Origin: Tubiluchus corallicola | Lineage: Eukaryota; Priapulida; Priapulimorpha; Priapulimorphida; Tubiluchidae | Length of the DNA stretch: 64,000 nt | NCBI GenBank assembly: GCA_030141605.1 | Contig: JAQGDQ010000049.1 | Location: 622,001 to 686,000 of the forward strand | Direction of reading: 5' to 3' | In this document: positions 12,661 to 26,106 of the stretch, one piece after another | Position numbering within the stretch: the first letter of the stretch is position 1 | Layout of the letters: each line of letters opens with the position of its first letter | Notes under the pieces: model-generated | Told to the model about the DNA's origin: nothing | Database searches by the model: none | Seen by the model: the letters and a program-made list of their open reading frames with translations, nothing else | Position numbers and translations under genes: made by a program

Positions 12661-12735
12661 ATGAACATCCGGGAACACGGTAGTAACATCATCCGCCAGG
12701 TAAATGGAAAGTCCTTGGTTCAAATCCAGGCTGTA
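12661..12735 (+). pseudogene. tRNA-like relic or SINE head with intact B box
   Basis: GGTTCAAATCC at 12717-12727 is an intact Pol III B box in the setting of a T-arm (CTTGG-TTCAAATC-CAGG). Upstream, GGAACACGGTAGTAACATC resembles a D-arm of the ACGGTAG type. The anticodon arm is not clearly foldable and the 5' acceptor strand does not pair with the 3' side, so this is not a functional tRNA gene. It is either a decayed tRNA or the head of a different SINE. No second copy was seen in the window. Confidence 0.4.
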
Positions 12736-14275
12736 TTATGATTTTTGTTTATTTTTTCCTATCTTTCCAATGAGTTTGGTGTCACAAACTTCAATGAAAT
12801 ATGGGTCGTTCCCGTTATTATTTATCCGAAATTTAAATAGATAAAAAGTCACCTGCTAACAAATTCAGTAGAAGCCCACGATTTGCATCAGCATATTACG
12901 CTATCCACAACACAGATTAAACTTCCAAATCATTAAAAACGTGTTACGCAGCAAGGGTTCGTAATGCGTATGCCTAGAGATCTTTTGCCCGTTCACAAGT
13001 CATAACTTGAGAGTTAAGATCAATGGTCTACACCGTACGAACGATTTTCGCCCTAACATCCACTGTTAATCCTCTGTCTGGTGAGGTAATTTTGTCCGTG
13101 CCACAAGCGCGTGTTCAAGCACTTTTGTTCTTTCGCGTGATCGGGCGATTAATTTTTACAAATTGCTTGGACAGGAAGCTTTAGTTAGTAAGTCCTTTTC
13201 ACGCTTGCTTGAACGGCTCGTAGAGAATGCACTTGGCAAGTTAATCAGTCGAAGGCGTTAGTAAATGACGTTGCCGCGTCCAGTCGACGATTAGTCGTCC
13301 TCGTTTTCACATTTAGAAATCATAAAAATGAAACTTATTTAATACAGAACGCGACACCAAAATTCAAGTGACGGTTAAATTGATTTACCAATATTACTGA
13401 TTCAAATCATACGAGACCAAGAGTCGTATCTGATATGACAGATTTTGATCTGCTGACGTAACATTGATTTCGGCTGCTAAGAAAAATGCTATGACCCTGA
13501 AATTCCACATCGTTAATGACTACATACCTAATAACTGAATTTTACGACAAAATTTATGTCCACATTTTCTCAGTGAGTGAAAAATTACACCCAAGTCGAT
13601 CGTGCTGCCCTTTCACGAATGAAACACATCATTTTATATCAACATAAACAAAACACAGGATAGGCAAGTCTGTACAGCAGTTTAACTTGTACAATAATAC
13701 TTTGAAACATGCAGAACTAGTCAAATGGGTTCACGGTTATACATTTATGATCCTTAGAGCGAAAAAAGTGAAACTAGTTAACGGTAATTTAAAAATCACG
13801 CAAACGCCCGATTTTATTTAAGCTTACTTAAGTTTTCCTAAAATCGTTTGTGGTTTTTTAAATTAAGTTGTTTATTTTCATTGTAATTTGCATTTTGGTC
13901 CATCTAGTATTCGATTTGGTGTCACGGTGCCTTTCAATTTTCTGTAAAAGGAAAACAGAAGGGGTTGGAGTTGAAATAATTCTAAAATTTCAACTGCAAT
14001 GATTGAAGTTGAAATGTTATCCAACGTTCTACCAGTCGCGTTTCATTTTGTCTCTCTCGGCATGAAACAAATATCGCAAACGTTTTCTCATTTTCTGTTT
14101 ACACACGTGTAAGGGAGAAGCTGTGCTAAGGACTGTGTTCTCCGGAGAAGCGGGCTTCCAAATGTAACAGAAAAATGGGCTTGTTTCTAATCGTGTGTTT
14201 ATACACACCAAACGGAATGTTTAGCTGAGTACATGATAGTAATACACAAGTCCATTGCTGATACCGTTTGCTATT
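12736..14275. other. Non-coding, partly GC-richer stretch at 13080-13300
   Basis: No gene recognised. The interval 13080-13300 has more CpG than its surroundings and contains TCAAGCACTT and GCACTTGGCAAG, which resemble NK2-type homeodomain sites, plus GTCGACGATTAGTCGTC. That is compatible with a regulatory element but is not evidence on its own. Confidence 0.3.
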
Positions 14276-14722
14276 AAAGGCCTATATAACACAAACAGAC
14301 ATTGAAGTTTTTTTTACAGCATTATTATGATCACACAGAGAATTCATAGTTATTATTAAACAAAAGAAACTTATAAATTAATCAACTTAGCTTTTTCTGA
14401 CGAATATCGAACGCGTGCATTGCCGTAAAGATCGCCATGCTTCGCATCTTTGGCCCGGTCAGCGAGAATGACGAGCGTAGTACAGATAGCGTCTTTAGTT
14501 ACCGATGCGTTTACCGATCTTTGGTGACTGTACACATAACATCATTTGTCTTGCACAACGAATTTGGCGGTTCTTCAAATTTAATACCGTTAACAACGAA
14601 GTAAGAAGAAATCAAAAGAAACAAGTTTTACAGTAAGTTTCTAATGAAATAAATTGAATATTCGTAATGAGAGCAGGATTTTAAGTTGTAAAAGCTTATA
14701 TTATAATGAGGGTATAGTTTGT
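14276..14722 (+). repeat. Interspersed repeat family A, copy 1
   Basis: About 450 bp beginning AAAGGCCTATATAACAC and passing through CGAACGCGTGCATTGCCG, AAGATCGCCATG, CGTCTTTGG-type sequence, TTTACCGATCTTTGGTGA, GGCGGTTCTTCAAATTTAAT and AAGTTGTAAAAG near the end. The same ordered blocks recur at 42314-42763 on this strand and at 32890-33343 on the other. No clear terminal inverted repeats, coding frame or Pol III boxes are visible. Copies differ by scattered substitutions and small indels. I class it only as a dispersed, probably non-autonomous repeat. Confidence 0.8.
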
Positions 14723-14914
14723 CTTTAATCTAATAAACTATCAATTTTTAAATTTAACTTTAGGTCTGAACACCAATCCTTGCAAATTATAAAAACAGTT
14801 ACTGTTAAATTTAAACTATTTGTCTTTAAACTAATAAACTATCAATTTTTAAATTTAACTTTAGGTCTGAAAACCAATCCTTGCAAATTATAAAAACAGT
14901 TACTGTTAAATTTA
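14721..14914. repeat. 101-bp tandem duplication
   Basis: GTCTTTAATCTAATAAACT at 14721 is repeated as GTCTTTAAACTAATAAACT at 14822. The two copies then stay almost identical through ATCAATTTTTAAATTTAAC, GGTCTGAA and AAAACAGTTACTGTTAAATTTA, with about two differences in some 93 bp. The duplication is recent and starts at the very end of family A copy 1. Confidence 0.95.
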
Positions 14915-15611
14915 TGCAAAATCCCATTATTTATGCCGTCACGGGCGTATACCAAGCTCATTTATAAACACTGCTTACGTTTTTAACGATCTAATTTAAT
15001 TCCAGATGAAACTTCATTTATATTTTTTCCTAAATTAACTAACTTCAACTTTTCAGAATTCTGCAAGCTGAAATCAAGCATGTGTTCGACAGCAGGTCCT
15101 ACTCATATTACATGTCTACAAGTTCATTTGTGTGCAAATAAGTGAATGATAAAAATGAAGTAAATAAAGAGAAAATACGTCCCATAAGGGGATCACTTTA
15201 ACATACTGTAACGAACCGGGATCCAGCGCGGACCCGTCTCAGGATGTATAGAGCGGCATACAAGTGACGAAATTTCACAGCAGAGAAAAGTTAAAAGACC
15301 CAAAATACTCAAATTTGCAAATAGATTCCGTGTTATGCAGGTACATTTGCATTCCTGGGCTTCTCAACCGTACCCATTACTAACATTACGCGGTTGGTCA
15401 AAATCTGTCTTCATAACACTATCCCCTCCTTTTTTCCATTTGTCCACAAATGAATTACAGCACAAGCTTTATTTCAAAATCATCCAAATATCAGTTAAAA
15501 TCGAACAAAATCCATTTAAGTTGAACAAATTGGTTTAACAAATTAAAGCAAAGCTAAACAATTTTCTTTAGTTGTACAAAAATGCAAAATAACACCTGAT
15601 AAAATTTGAAT
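14915..15611. other. Non-coding, nothing recognised
   Basis: A 67-codon frame at 15335-15538 has no recognisable motif. No repeat shared within the window. Confidence 0.4.
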
Positions 15612-15706
15612 GTCAGTTACGAGTTTAGTAAACAATGATACATCAAAAATAATCAAAACTGTAGAAGCCCGGTTTCCAGGCGTGGATTTGAATCCCACTT
15701 CTGATA
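15612..15706 (+). pseudogene. tRNA-Leu-like relic (possibly Leu-CAA)
   Basis: The 3' part, CCAGGCGTGGATTTGAATCC followed by CACTTCTGATA (about 15676-15706), closely matches the variable-loop edge, T-arm and acceptor 3' strand usual in animal tRNA-Leu (GCGTGGGTTCGAATCCCACTTCTGACA-type, from memory of the family). The 5' end GTCAG at 15612 can pair with CTGAT, and ACGAGTTTAGTAA resembles a Leu D-arm. A CAA lies where the anticodon would be, followed by extra bases that could be a decayed intron, as Leu-CAA tRNAs often carry one. The D-arm and anticodon stem are mutated, so it is a pseudogene or a tRNA-derived fragment. Confidence 0.5.
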
Positions 15707-16149
15707 GCAGTGTAACGATTCCGGAATCCGCGTCAGACCCCGGATTCGTTATAATATTAAACCAAACTGCACCTGGCGAGGAAAATGGCGCTAAAAATGG
15801 TAAATGCCACCGTCAAACGTACATGGAATACGAAGGAAAATACAACAAAAGGCATGAAGTTGAGACAAAATGAATCAATAGGAACAAAACGAGCATTAGA
15901 GAAACTTGTACTGAAGAAAAAACTGCCGATGAGTTCGCGCATAATCCCAACGCATCAGCTGAATAGAAGCTGAAAAACCCCTGCATGACGACACCCGATA
16001 AACTTAACCCTAGCGAAAAGGCTTGCAAATTATGCTGGAGGCCTGTTGTTATAGTTAGACCTTAGTTTGACTTTAAATAATGCGAACTTCTAAACAATCG
16101 CAAAGAGTAGATAGTGACAAAGTTGAGACTGATATAAAAATTATGAAAT
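15707..16149. other. Non-coding, nothing recognised
   Basis: Several overlapping open frames of 60-70 codons on both strands cover 15757-16028, but none has recognisable content or good splice borders. Confidence 0.35.
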
Positions 16150-16540
16150 AATAAGAAACGTAATGCCCTTTGTAGTCTCCATAATTACATATTTTTATTT
16201 CAGAAGTTTAACACTAGTGGGCATCATCAGCTGAAAAAATTAAAGATAAAATGTTACAATAGTATGTACTAGTGTCAAACAAGAACATTAAAAACAAAAA
16301 ATAGCAGCTGTACAATATTGATTTGAAATACAGTAAGTAAGAGAAAGAATAAAAACAACAGCACAAGAAGAAACACCCAGAACTATACAATTGCTCTTGC
16401 GAGAACAAAAACTTAATTAAAGAATAAATTAACATACCCGAATAAACTGTGTTGCTAGCCTGAGAGGTAAGTTTACAAAATTTGGCAGTTTATAAATACT
16501 GACAGGTATTAGGACTAAAGGGCATTACGTTTTTTATGAA
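16150..16540. mobile_element. Fold-back, MITE-like element with inverted ends
   Basis: The left end has AAACGTAATGCCCTTTGTAG and the right end, read on the other strand, has AAAACGTAATGCCCTTTAGTC, giving inverted arms of about 20 bp around roughly 340 bp of A-rich non-coding sequence. A shorter relative with the same arm is at 2178-2219. No target duplication could be settled, and the interior shows no transposase. The interior frame on the minus strand (73 codons) is rich in Phe, Ser and Tyr because the plus strand is A-rich. Confidence 0.45.
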
Positions 16541-19500
16541 GATTGCAAGTCTCAGAAGAGCTCTCTCGTATTACGTATAGAACAGATAATTAGAAACACA
16601 CGAAATTCTGAGTTTGATTTTCAAGCCCGGACTTACACAGTATTTAAAACAGTAAACGGGCAAAAGAAGAGCAAACAAAATGGTGGAAAGAGTTTCCTAG
16701 TACCGCGTAACAATCCCTTGAAACGTTGTCACCAGTTTTGTCTCAGAAAATGTTGTTTCAATATCTATGAATGCTGAATCTAAAGCCTCCGATGTTACTG
16801 AAGCAGATGTTCAGATTCTGTTGCAGAATTTAATACAATAATGTTAGTCTTATCAATCTCAAAACAACACAATATTTTAATCAATATTTAATTTCTGTTT
16901 ATATTTTTAATTAACAAAAGCAGTTTAATGTAAACATTTTCAAAGTAAGTTTTACATATGGCAGACGGCATTGAGTTAAGCAAAGTACACAATCCAGCAT
17001 GTTCATCGGAACTTCATAGAGACTTCGGGTGTTCAATAGTTTACTTTAACAGCTTATATTTGTTTTCACGTTTTACAAATATTTAGAAAATTAACTTCAT
17101 ACCATGTGCGATGTTTCTACAGAAACAGGCTACAGTGAAACGCCTGAAAGACTTGAAGATTGGGGCTAAAATAATTAAGACTTCTAAACTGAGTGACTTA
17201 AAACGTCTATAAATCAAAACGTCTATAATGAACTTAACAAAGTGAGTTATTTTAGGAGCTGTGTAAACCAAAATAGTCAGACTGTATCAAGAGAAATGTT
17301 ATAGTCACTAATTAAGGAAAAATTCACGTTTACGAAACACCAAGTACAAAAGCACAATACAAATGAAAACGATATTAAAATTTACAAATAATTGCTTATG
17401 AAGTTATGTTACCTACCTGTAGTCACTTCTAACTAGCACAGTTTAAAAAACCCTAAACGCTCTATATTAGGCGTTATAATTATGTTCCCTATAATTACGT
17501 TAGTCGGACTGCGAAATCATTCCAAAAATTTAGTACAGATTTCAAAACTGTCAAAATTAAAAATTTGGAACTAAAAATTGCTTTCGTCACTTCCTGGAAA
17601 CCAAAACGACATCATATATATATAATACGTGTAACTCAAAACAAAATCGTAATTAAGAAATACATAATTGCGAATGAATCTTACGTTACATTTCAGAGAT
17701 AATAGATGCTACACGAAACCCACTAAAATCGTGCATTTTGCGCTGTGATTTTTCTGCAGTTTTATTGACAGCTCAATAAACCCACGCATAATTTACTGAA
17801 CACATTTTCATTCATTACGCGTTGAGAGAGGATTAACGCTTAATCACTGAACAACATTCGCTTACTCCCGCCGGTAAAACTTTCCTCGTTTTCTTCGTGC
17901 ATTAGCAGAATTTCGTCTAAAGACTTAATTATTATGAAGATTCATTAAAGTGGAGTGGAATAAACAGAAGAGAAAATTCATGATGTGGAAAGGTTTGAAA
18001 AATAAACGCGTATCATAAATGGGGAACATTCAAATTTCATCTTTAGTTTGCTCTAAAATCAACAGCAAATGAACTATGTATTCATTTTAGGAGGAGCCTC
18101 TTTTACTGTTTGAAGGCTTTTTACAAAAAAATTACATCTGCAGCTACCAGTGAGGCAAAAGTTCTATTTTCGACTATATCCACAGAAACTGCTCCCAATT
18201 TGGTAACAACTAAGCTTGGTATATTTCATCGGGACGACTGACTCCCTATCAAATCAAAATTTGTAGAATTGTAACATTTTCAGCATTTTCTTAGAGTTGC
18301 TTCCTCGTAGAATTCGTTCTACCACAAATGGGGCGGTTGTCATTGGTACCAGTTTTTACACGTTTTTTGGTAATAATTAACTACAGTAAACTAACGTGCC
18401 TTCCGGTGCCATTTTTTTGCAGTTTGTATATTATTTTGCATTTCTAGGCGCAACGTAATGTGCAGTATTGTACTTGGTATATGTTGTTTCATTAACACGT
18501 AATATATATCTACTTTTTTAGTCCTACTAGCTCCCACGAGACGCGCCTACGGTCAAAATCAGCTACATAAAAATAAATCTTATAAAATTGAAACCACAAA
18601 GGTACATTGATCATTGATACGTCTCATCATTGTCAGAAATTACTTCAAGATTCAGAATCTATTGTACAAATGTTTACGCATTTGATCAATAATATTTGAC
18701 CTAGTGTGGCATTATATACCTAACCCTGCGAACATAACTGTAATGTTCACAAAATTTTCTAAACCTATAGCGTATAGCCTATTTTTTCAATAGTTTCTTT
18801 TTGCAGTGATGGTCACGACACCTCGTTTGATCAAATACACGAACGTATTGTTTTTAAAGCTTTGGAATATTCGCTGTTTGTCAATAATCTGATTATAATT
18901 ACGATTTTTTTAATTAATTGATTTTTGCTTGTTTATTTGTTGCCGCCGCAAATGTAGTTTGACGCGTGAGTATTAGAATCTTCCATCGCTGCATAATCAC
19001 CAATTTATAAATTCATCCTCTTTCGGGAATTTTTACAAGTTTAAGGACGAATTCTCAATTGTATAAGCTCACAGCTTAATTAGATCTGCAGCTAGCAAAA
19101 AGAAACCAGAGTAAAAACGGAAAAACTCGACGTATACACGCAGCTTTGTTGAGTTATTCTGCACTGCCTACAAATGTGACACACTTTTAGTTTGTGTATA
19201 TTCCTATAATTCTTGTTGTATATGATTGTATACATTTCACCACGCACGCGAAGTAAACAATATAATTTACTTTCTAGTCGTCTGTTAGCTTTCACCGTGT
19301 ATCAAGCTTGTATACAATAATTGATCAGTATGGCTAGCAGCTATAGTACCTCACTTGGGGTGAAATAAAAGCATAGATCAGAATATGTAATTGCATTAGT
19401 ATTAAAACCAAGGCTGAACAAGTATTGATTAAACATGCTGTCAGGAGAATTTATAGGTTTCGTAATTATACATAACGTCCCTTGTTACGTCCGTTATAGC

Positions 19501-20240
19501 TTTCAGTGTGATTCAGCATTAAGGGTAATGCTTTTACAGCGGGCTAACTATCTTACCAATAAGAGTATTATACCCACCCAAGAGCGAGTTATCAGCATAA
19601 AAATTTATGCTTAAATGGAAATCATTCCATATAAAACTGAAGCAGTTTAATGAAAAAACGTCTGTTTTGATGACTATAATAGATCTATTCGTAGTCAGTA
19701 ACATCAGTATAACTAGGAGTATATCACCGTACTGACCCGGCCTGAAGACTAGCTCATTTACAAAAATGACCCTCTAAGTTGAGAAATACGGAGTCAGCAA
19801 AGGTGTCTTAACCATTCGGATGTGGATACGCCTTCATCAAAGCAAGATTTTCCAGCAGTCACTCATTCATTTACTAACCAGGCCTGACGTTGCACAGCTT
19901 TGCAGTCAAACAAATACCACGGCCGCTCCTCTCTTGCCTTGAACTTATTAAATGGTGAGATAAAAACCAATCCCAGTCAAGTGAGACTTATTACAGGTCG
20001 TTTTAAAACTTACCGACTCGTTTGCTTTAATAATTGATGCTATGGACTCCGCCATCATTCATAAAAAACCCTATTATACATAACACTGTAATACGAACAG
20101 TGTAATTTGTGTTAAATTTTCAAATAACATCGTTTTATACGCTGAACAAATACAACTTTATTCCCAACAGTTATTATAATTGTTTCTAACTTGTTTCTAA
20201 CTATTGTTTCATAAAATCAGAGCACACGTTGAAACTGTGT
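16541..20240. other. AT-rich non-coding DNA, no gene seen
   Basis: Mostly unique AT-rich sequence. On the minus strand at about 19807-19824 there is CATCCGAATGGTTAAGAC, an A-box-like motif of the Ser/Leu tRNA type, but no matching B box, so at most a decayed SINE head. TAAT-rich homeodomain-like words cluster near 17900-17950. No exon is supported. Confidence 0.35.
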
Positions 20241-20700
20241 TGACTCGCAGTTTGCGCATGCGCACCGACGCTCATTCACTCACTCTTGCCAGGCTTTTGT
20301 CTGCCTTATATCGTTTCTGAAGCCATTTATTGATAAACAAAACTACCACAAAAAAGGTGCTTTACTCTCAAACTTTAAACTTAAAATTTTTCTTTTGAAA
20401 ATTCGATTAGCAATTAAACATAAATTGGGTGACATGTTCAGTTGCTTCTCTTAGCGTCAAATAATCCATTTTTGCTGAGGAAAGCAGTAAAACTCATAAT
20501 TACAAGTTGCGTTTCTTTTTTCGTAAACAGACCGCCTTTCAGCGATTTCGCGCCATGCATGTAAATTTGAATAATTTGCAAACATCGTACACGACGATAA
20601 TTTAAGCGACGGCGTTTTCCGTTTCCCGTTATTTATTGCCCTCGTTCAAACGAAATTTGCCACGAATTCGCACACAGTCGATTCGACACAGGTTCATATA
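20241..20700. promoter_or_regulatory. Promoter-like stretch with NRF1-type and E2F-type sites
   Basis: TGCGCATGCGCA at 20253-20264 is a perfect palindrome matching the NRF1 consensus. TTTCGCGCC at 20546-20554 matches an E2F site. The surrounding 20520-20690 has repeated CpG (CATCGTACACGACG, GCGACGGCG, GATTCGACAC), unlike the AT-rich neighbours. There is no visible start exon next to it on either strand, so the promoter reading rests on motifs and composition only. A distal element or chance remains possible. Confidence 0.3.
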
Positions 20701-22863
<2,163 letters not shown>

Positions 22864-23129
22864 CTTTTTTAGTGAAAAGGAAAAATAGTTAGGATATATT
22901 ATTACTCGTGTAATAGGGATGGTGAGGACATAAATAGACAAAGATCTCTTTTTTGCTGCTGAACTAAAAAACTAATCAAAAAAATTTAATTTTTGCCCTA
23001 CAAATATGAAAAAGCAGATGTTTCACTCAGTTTGTGCTAATTCTAATGTATGACAAAATGGAGATGCCTCTATCAATATAGCTTGAGAAAGCTTAATTGC
23101 TCTTATAACTACAGTGCTTGGTATATCTC

Positions 23130-23335
23130 ATTTCTCCCTTATCTGTCTGTCTGCCTTTCTTTTTATTTATTTCTCCCTTTCCCTTTTTCCGTTCCTAGTT
23201 TCTGTTTCTTATCTGTTTATTCACTGCCTCCTTTTCTTTATTTTTAATCAAATCTGTCCAGTCAATTCTGGTTATTTTACTTTTCTTCATATTTTCTTGC
23301 TGCTTTACCTAATCGATTCTTGACCTCTTGCCTGT
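23130..23335. repeat. Pyrimidine-rich low-complexity stretch
   Basis: C and T dominate for about 200 bp (CTGTCTGTCTGCC, TTTCTCCCTTTCCC, CTGCCTCCTTTTC) without a fixed unit. Overlapping Ser/Leu/Phe frames here come from the composition. Confidence 0.6.
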
Positions 23336-23393
23336 TAGATTATTTATCGTTGCGCTTTGCACTACTTTACAAAAAGTCTTCAGCAAACAGCTT

Positions 23394-23654
23394 TCAAAAC
23401 GCTTCTTCTTTTAAGTGACTATTATTCAGTTCTTCTCGAACATGTGGAGAAATCTGGGCAGCTGTCATTGATCGATCTCTTACGAGATTCAACCTGATGA
23501 TCGGTTTATAGTTTGAAAAAGCTCGAAGGCTGAACCCCAACTGCGTAAAAGATGGTCTGGAAGGGTAATAATAGTCCAGTTGATAAACCCTAGAATTTGA
23601 CGTAAGAGTAAAAAGTAGTATGGACATGCTTTTTTTGCTAATTTGTTTGTTCAT
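23394..23654 (-). pseudogene. Unrecognised 86-codon frame, possible Tc1-like fragment
   Basis: A frame on the minus strand runs from a TTG or ATG-like start to a stop at 23394. Its C-terminal part reads KPIIRLNLVRDRSMTAAQIS, which resembles the second helix-turn-helix of Tc1-type transposases (a basic run, then D-R-x-x-T-A-x-x-I). The rest has no clear match, no DDE residues follow, and no inverted repeats flank it. It may instead be a chance frame or an exon. Nothing in the neighbourhood helps decide. Confidence 0.2.
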
Positions 23655-24960
23655 TTATGTGTACTTTAAGATAACGATTAATGCCAAGCTAGAAAGGTTA
23701 GGCATTTTTAAAGCAATAATTTAAAACTTGAGTGAACATTATGTGGTTCAGCACATAACTTACATGCTAGCTTATGACTTTCAGTGTTAGGTTTCTACTA
23801 AAAATGTCCTTTACCCTAGTTTTTGTTATAACGCAAAGAATGTACAAGTGTAAAATATCAGATTGTTAGTCAGCCATAATCTGCACTAACAAGCTTCAAG
23901 ATTCTTTAAGTAAAGCCCAGATTTCACCATCAAGTTTCATAATATTTGTGTAACAAATTATGCACCAAAAACCTATATTGACCGACACTTTAATAAGAGG
24001 ACTGCAAGTGACGCCACAAAATCCAAAAGAGAGCCTGTTCCTAAGAGATGTTCACACTAAATACCATTTAACTTTAAAATTGCTGTATAATTTGTATTGG
24101 TAATTGCATTCCAAGGGACACTAAACATAAAAACAGGTGATGCTCTATATAGTGTGTAGTACAGAACAGGCAATTTGAAGAAAAACTTTTGAAAATTTGT
24201 ATTCATTGCCAACGGTTCAAGCTGTAATCCTAATGTTTTGAACTGGTTTATAGTAGCAGCAAATAGCGTTTACATTGATTCCTCGCTGCAATTAGGCCTA
24301 CATTTACCCATCAGCACACAAACTGCAACAGGAAGCAATATAGCTTCAAAGTTAGCTGGTGCAAAATTTGCACCGGAGCGAAGTGACAAATAGTTAATAA
24401 TTTCAAAACTCTTAAGAAAGTGTAGCAGCAATTCAGAGCTGCAGCCTGTTAAGTATATAATATGCAAAAGCGAATCACTATTTCTTAGGTATTTTTACAA
24501 AACCGTGATGAGGATTGGGGCGTTGAAAAGGAATTTTAGCATTAAGGAGGGATAAATTTTATCCCACTCCTAAATCCATTGTGGGATATTAGCCCATCTT
24601 TATGATGCTTACGTGCGCAGGTCTTCCAAGATTTATTACTATAATTAACTACAAAGTAGCTCTAACAGATCACATAATTACCCTACCATGTGAAATGAGC
24701 TGTTCAGAAAGTTTCCACAGGGACTTCTGTCTTATTTTATTGCCTACCTAGAATTGCATTCCGCGTAAATTATACACAATTGCATTTTAAAAATTCATGA
24801 AAGTAGTTTGCTTGTGTAACCAATGTCTAGAATTGATGATGCAATTTAAATTTATATATTTCGCTACGAACTTTCCAATGTTAGCGTTAAGGTCTTTACC
24901 TTGACATATTAAACAGCATTCATTACCAAACTGCAAAAAATGATTTAAATATGTAGTCAT
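23655..24960. other. Non-coding, nothing recognised
   Basis: AT-rich. A short near-perfect palindrome GGGATAAATTTTATCCC sits at about 24548-24565. Confidence 0.4.
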
Positions 24961-25217
24961 ACCATCATCACCGTCGTCGTCGTCATCATCATCATCATTA
25001 TCATCATCATCATCACCTCATCATCATTGTCGTTATCGTCATCATCATCTTCATCATCACCACCAGTACCATCGTCATCATCACCATCAGCATCTCCTTA
25101 TTGTTGTTGATGTTCTTCTTCTTCTTCTTCGTTATCTTCGTCATTATTAGTATCATCGCTGCCTTTATCACCATCATCACTGTCACCGTTACCATCACTG
25201 TCATGGTCATTATCTTA
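24961..25217. repeat. Long imperfect (ATC)n trinucleotide tract with a (TTC) segment
   Basis: ATC units with GTC, ACC and TTC variants extend for about 255 bp, with a TTC-rich block at about 25108-25130. Met/Thr/Val-rich frames on the minus strand are repeat translations. The many point variants show that it is old, unlike the pure CT arrays. Confidence 0.9.
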
Positions 25218-25921
25218 AAGTCAACGGTCAACTGCAACATGAAAGTCTTGTTTCCTATAAACAACTGCAGTAACGCAGGGTAACTAATGTATTAATATGG
25301 CTTGCCAGCATTATTTTCTAAGCTTACTTAACAAAGGAATTAATTTAAATCACTTGGGCAGATGTGGAACTTTAAATGTCATTTACTGTGAAAGGGCGAG
25401 TTTTAAAAAATTGGAATACCTGGCCCTAACTTCTGGATCCAGGTACAGGTATAGGTGTAGGTGTGAGTCAAGTAGATGCCTTAACGTTACAAATAAAGAT
25501 TAGGACCAAAATCAAAATAGAATTGTTTCAGTAATTCAGCAAACATTGGCTAGACAGGAAGCAGACAAAGACACCTGTGCACTATACACCTCATAGCTTG
25601 CATTCTCTTTTGGACTCAAATAGTGTGTGTGTGTAATTGAATGTTTCATATTTAATGATATTAACGAAATGCTGTACTCGTGCTAATAACATAATGTACA
25701 TAATCAATGTAAATAGCACTACTCAACCTACTATATTACATATGATAAAAATTAATAATGTGATAATACAGATAATTTATGTATAATATATATTTGGATT
25801 TCATGCAGTAGTGCGATGCTGGTTGACTACTACATACCTTAGGTAAAACACAATTGTAATCCACCCTGCTGAGTCCCTCATTAATTTGGTCTTTAATAAA
25901 GCAACTGAATCGTACACGCAG
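25218..25921. other. Non-coding, nothing recognised
   Basis: A few GGTGTA-type hexamers occur at about 25440-25466. The 25740-25800 interval is almost pure A and T. Confidence 0.4.
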
Positions 25922-26106
25922 AATATAAATTGCCTGTCGAAAATACCAACAATGGAAGAGAGTTGCTTCAAAACGATTAAATCCGCCTGCCTAGTCTCGG
26001 AATCGAACGAAGAATTTAAACTGTATTTAAATTCCAATCTGAAATCTCTTGAGAGCTCGCCCATTTTTAGCGCAGAATTAAAAAAACTAGACAGGTTTAT
26101 TAAAAG
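25922..26106 (+). CDS. Possible internal exon, unrecognised
   Basis: The frame is open from 25847. It could be bounded by an acceptor ending CACGCAG at 25921 and a donor AAAAG|GTAAAG at 26106/26107. The 61-codon reading is rich in charged and polar residues (PTMEESCFKTIKSACL, then SNEEFKLYLNSNLKSLESS, then ELKKLDRFIK), with helical spacing. It is GC-richer than the surroundings. Against it, the polypyrimidine tract is poor, the opposite strand is also open for 105 codons at 25801-26118, and no family is recognised. It has no start of its own. Confidence 0.25.

Noticed and set aside
15680-15708. Possible LTR primer-binding site complementary to tRNA-Leu (minus strand)
   Set aside because: The match to tRNA-Leu extends past 18 nt into the whole T-arm and variable region and there is no LTR border beside it, so a tRNA relic fits better.
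25013-25264. Met/Thr/Val-rich 83-codon frame
   Set aside because: Translation of the imperfect ATC trinucleotide tract.
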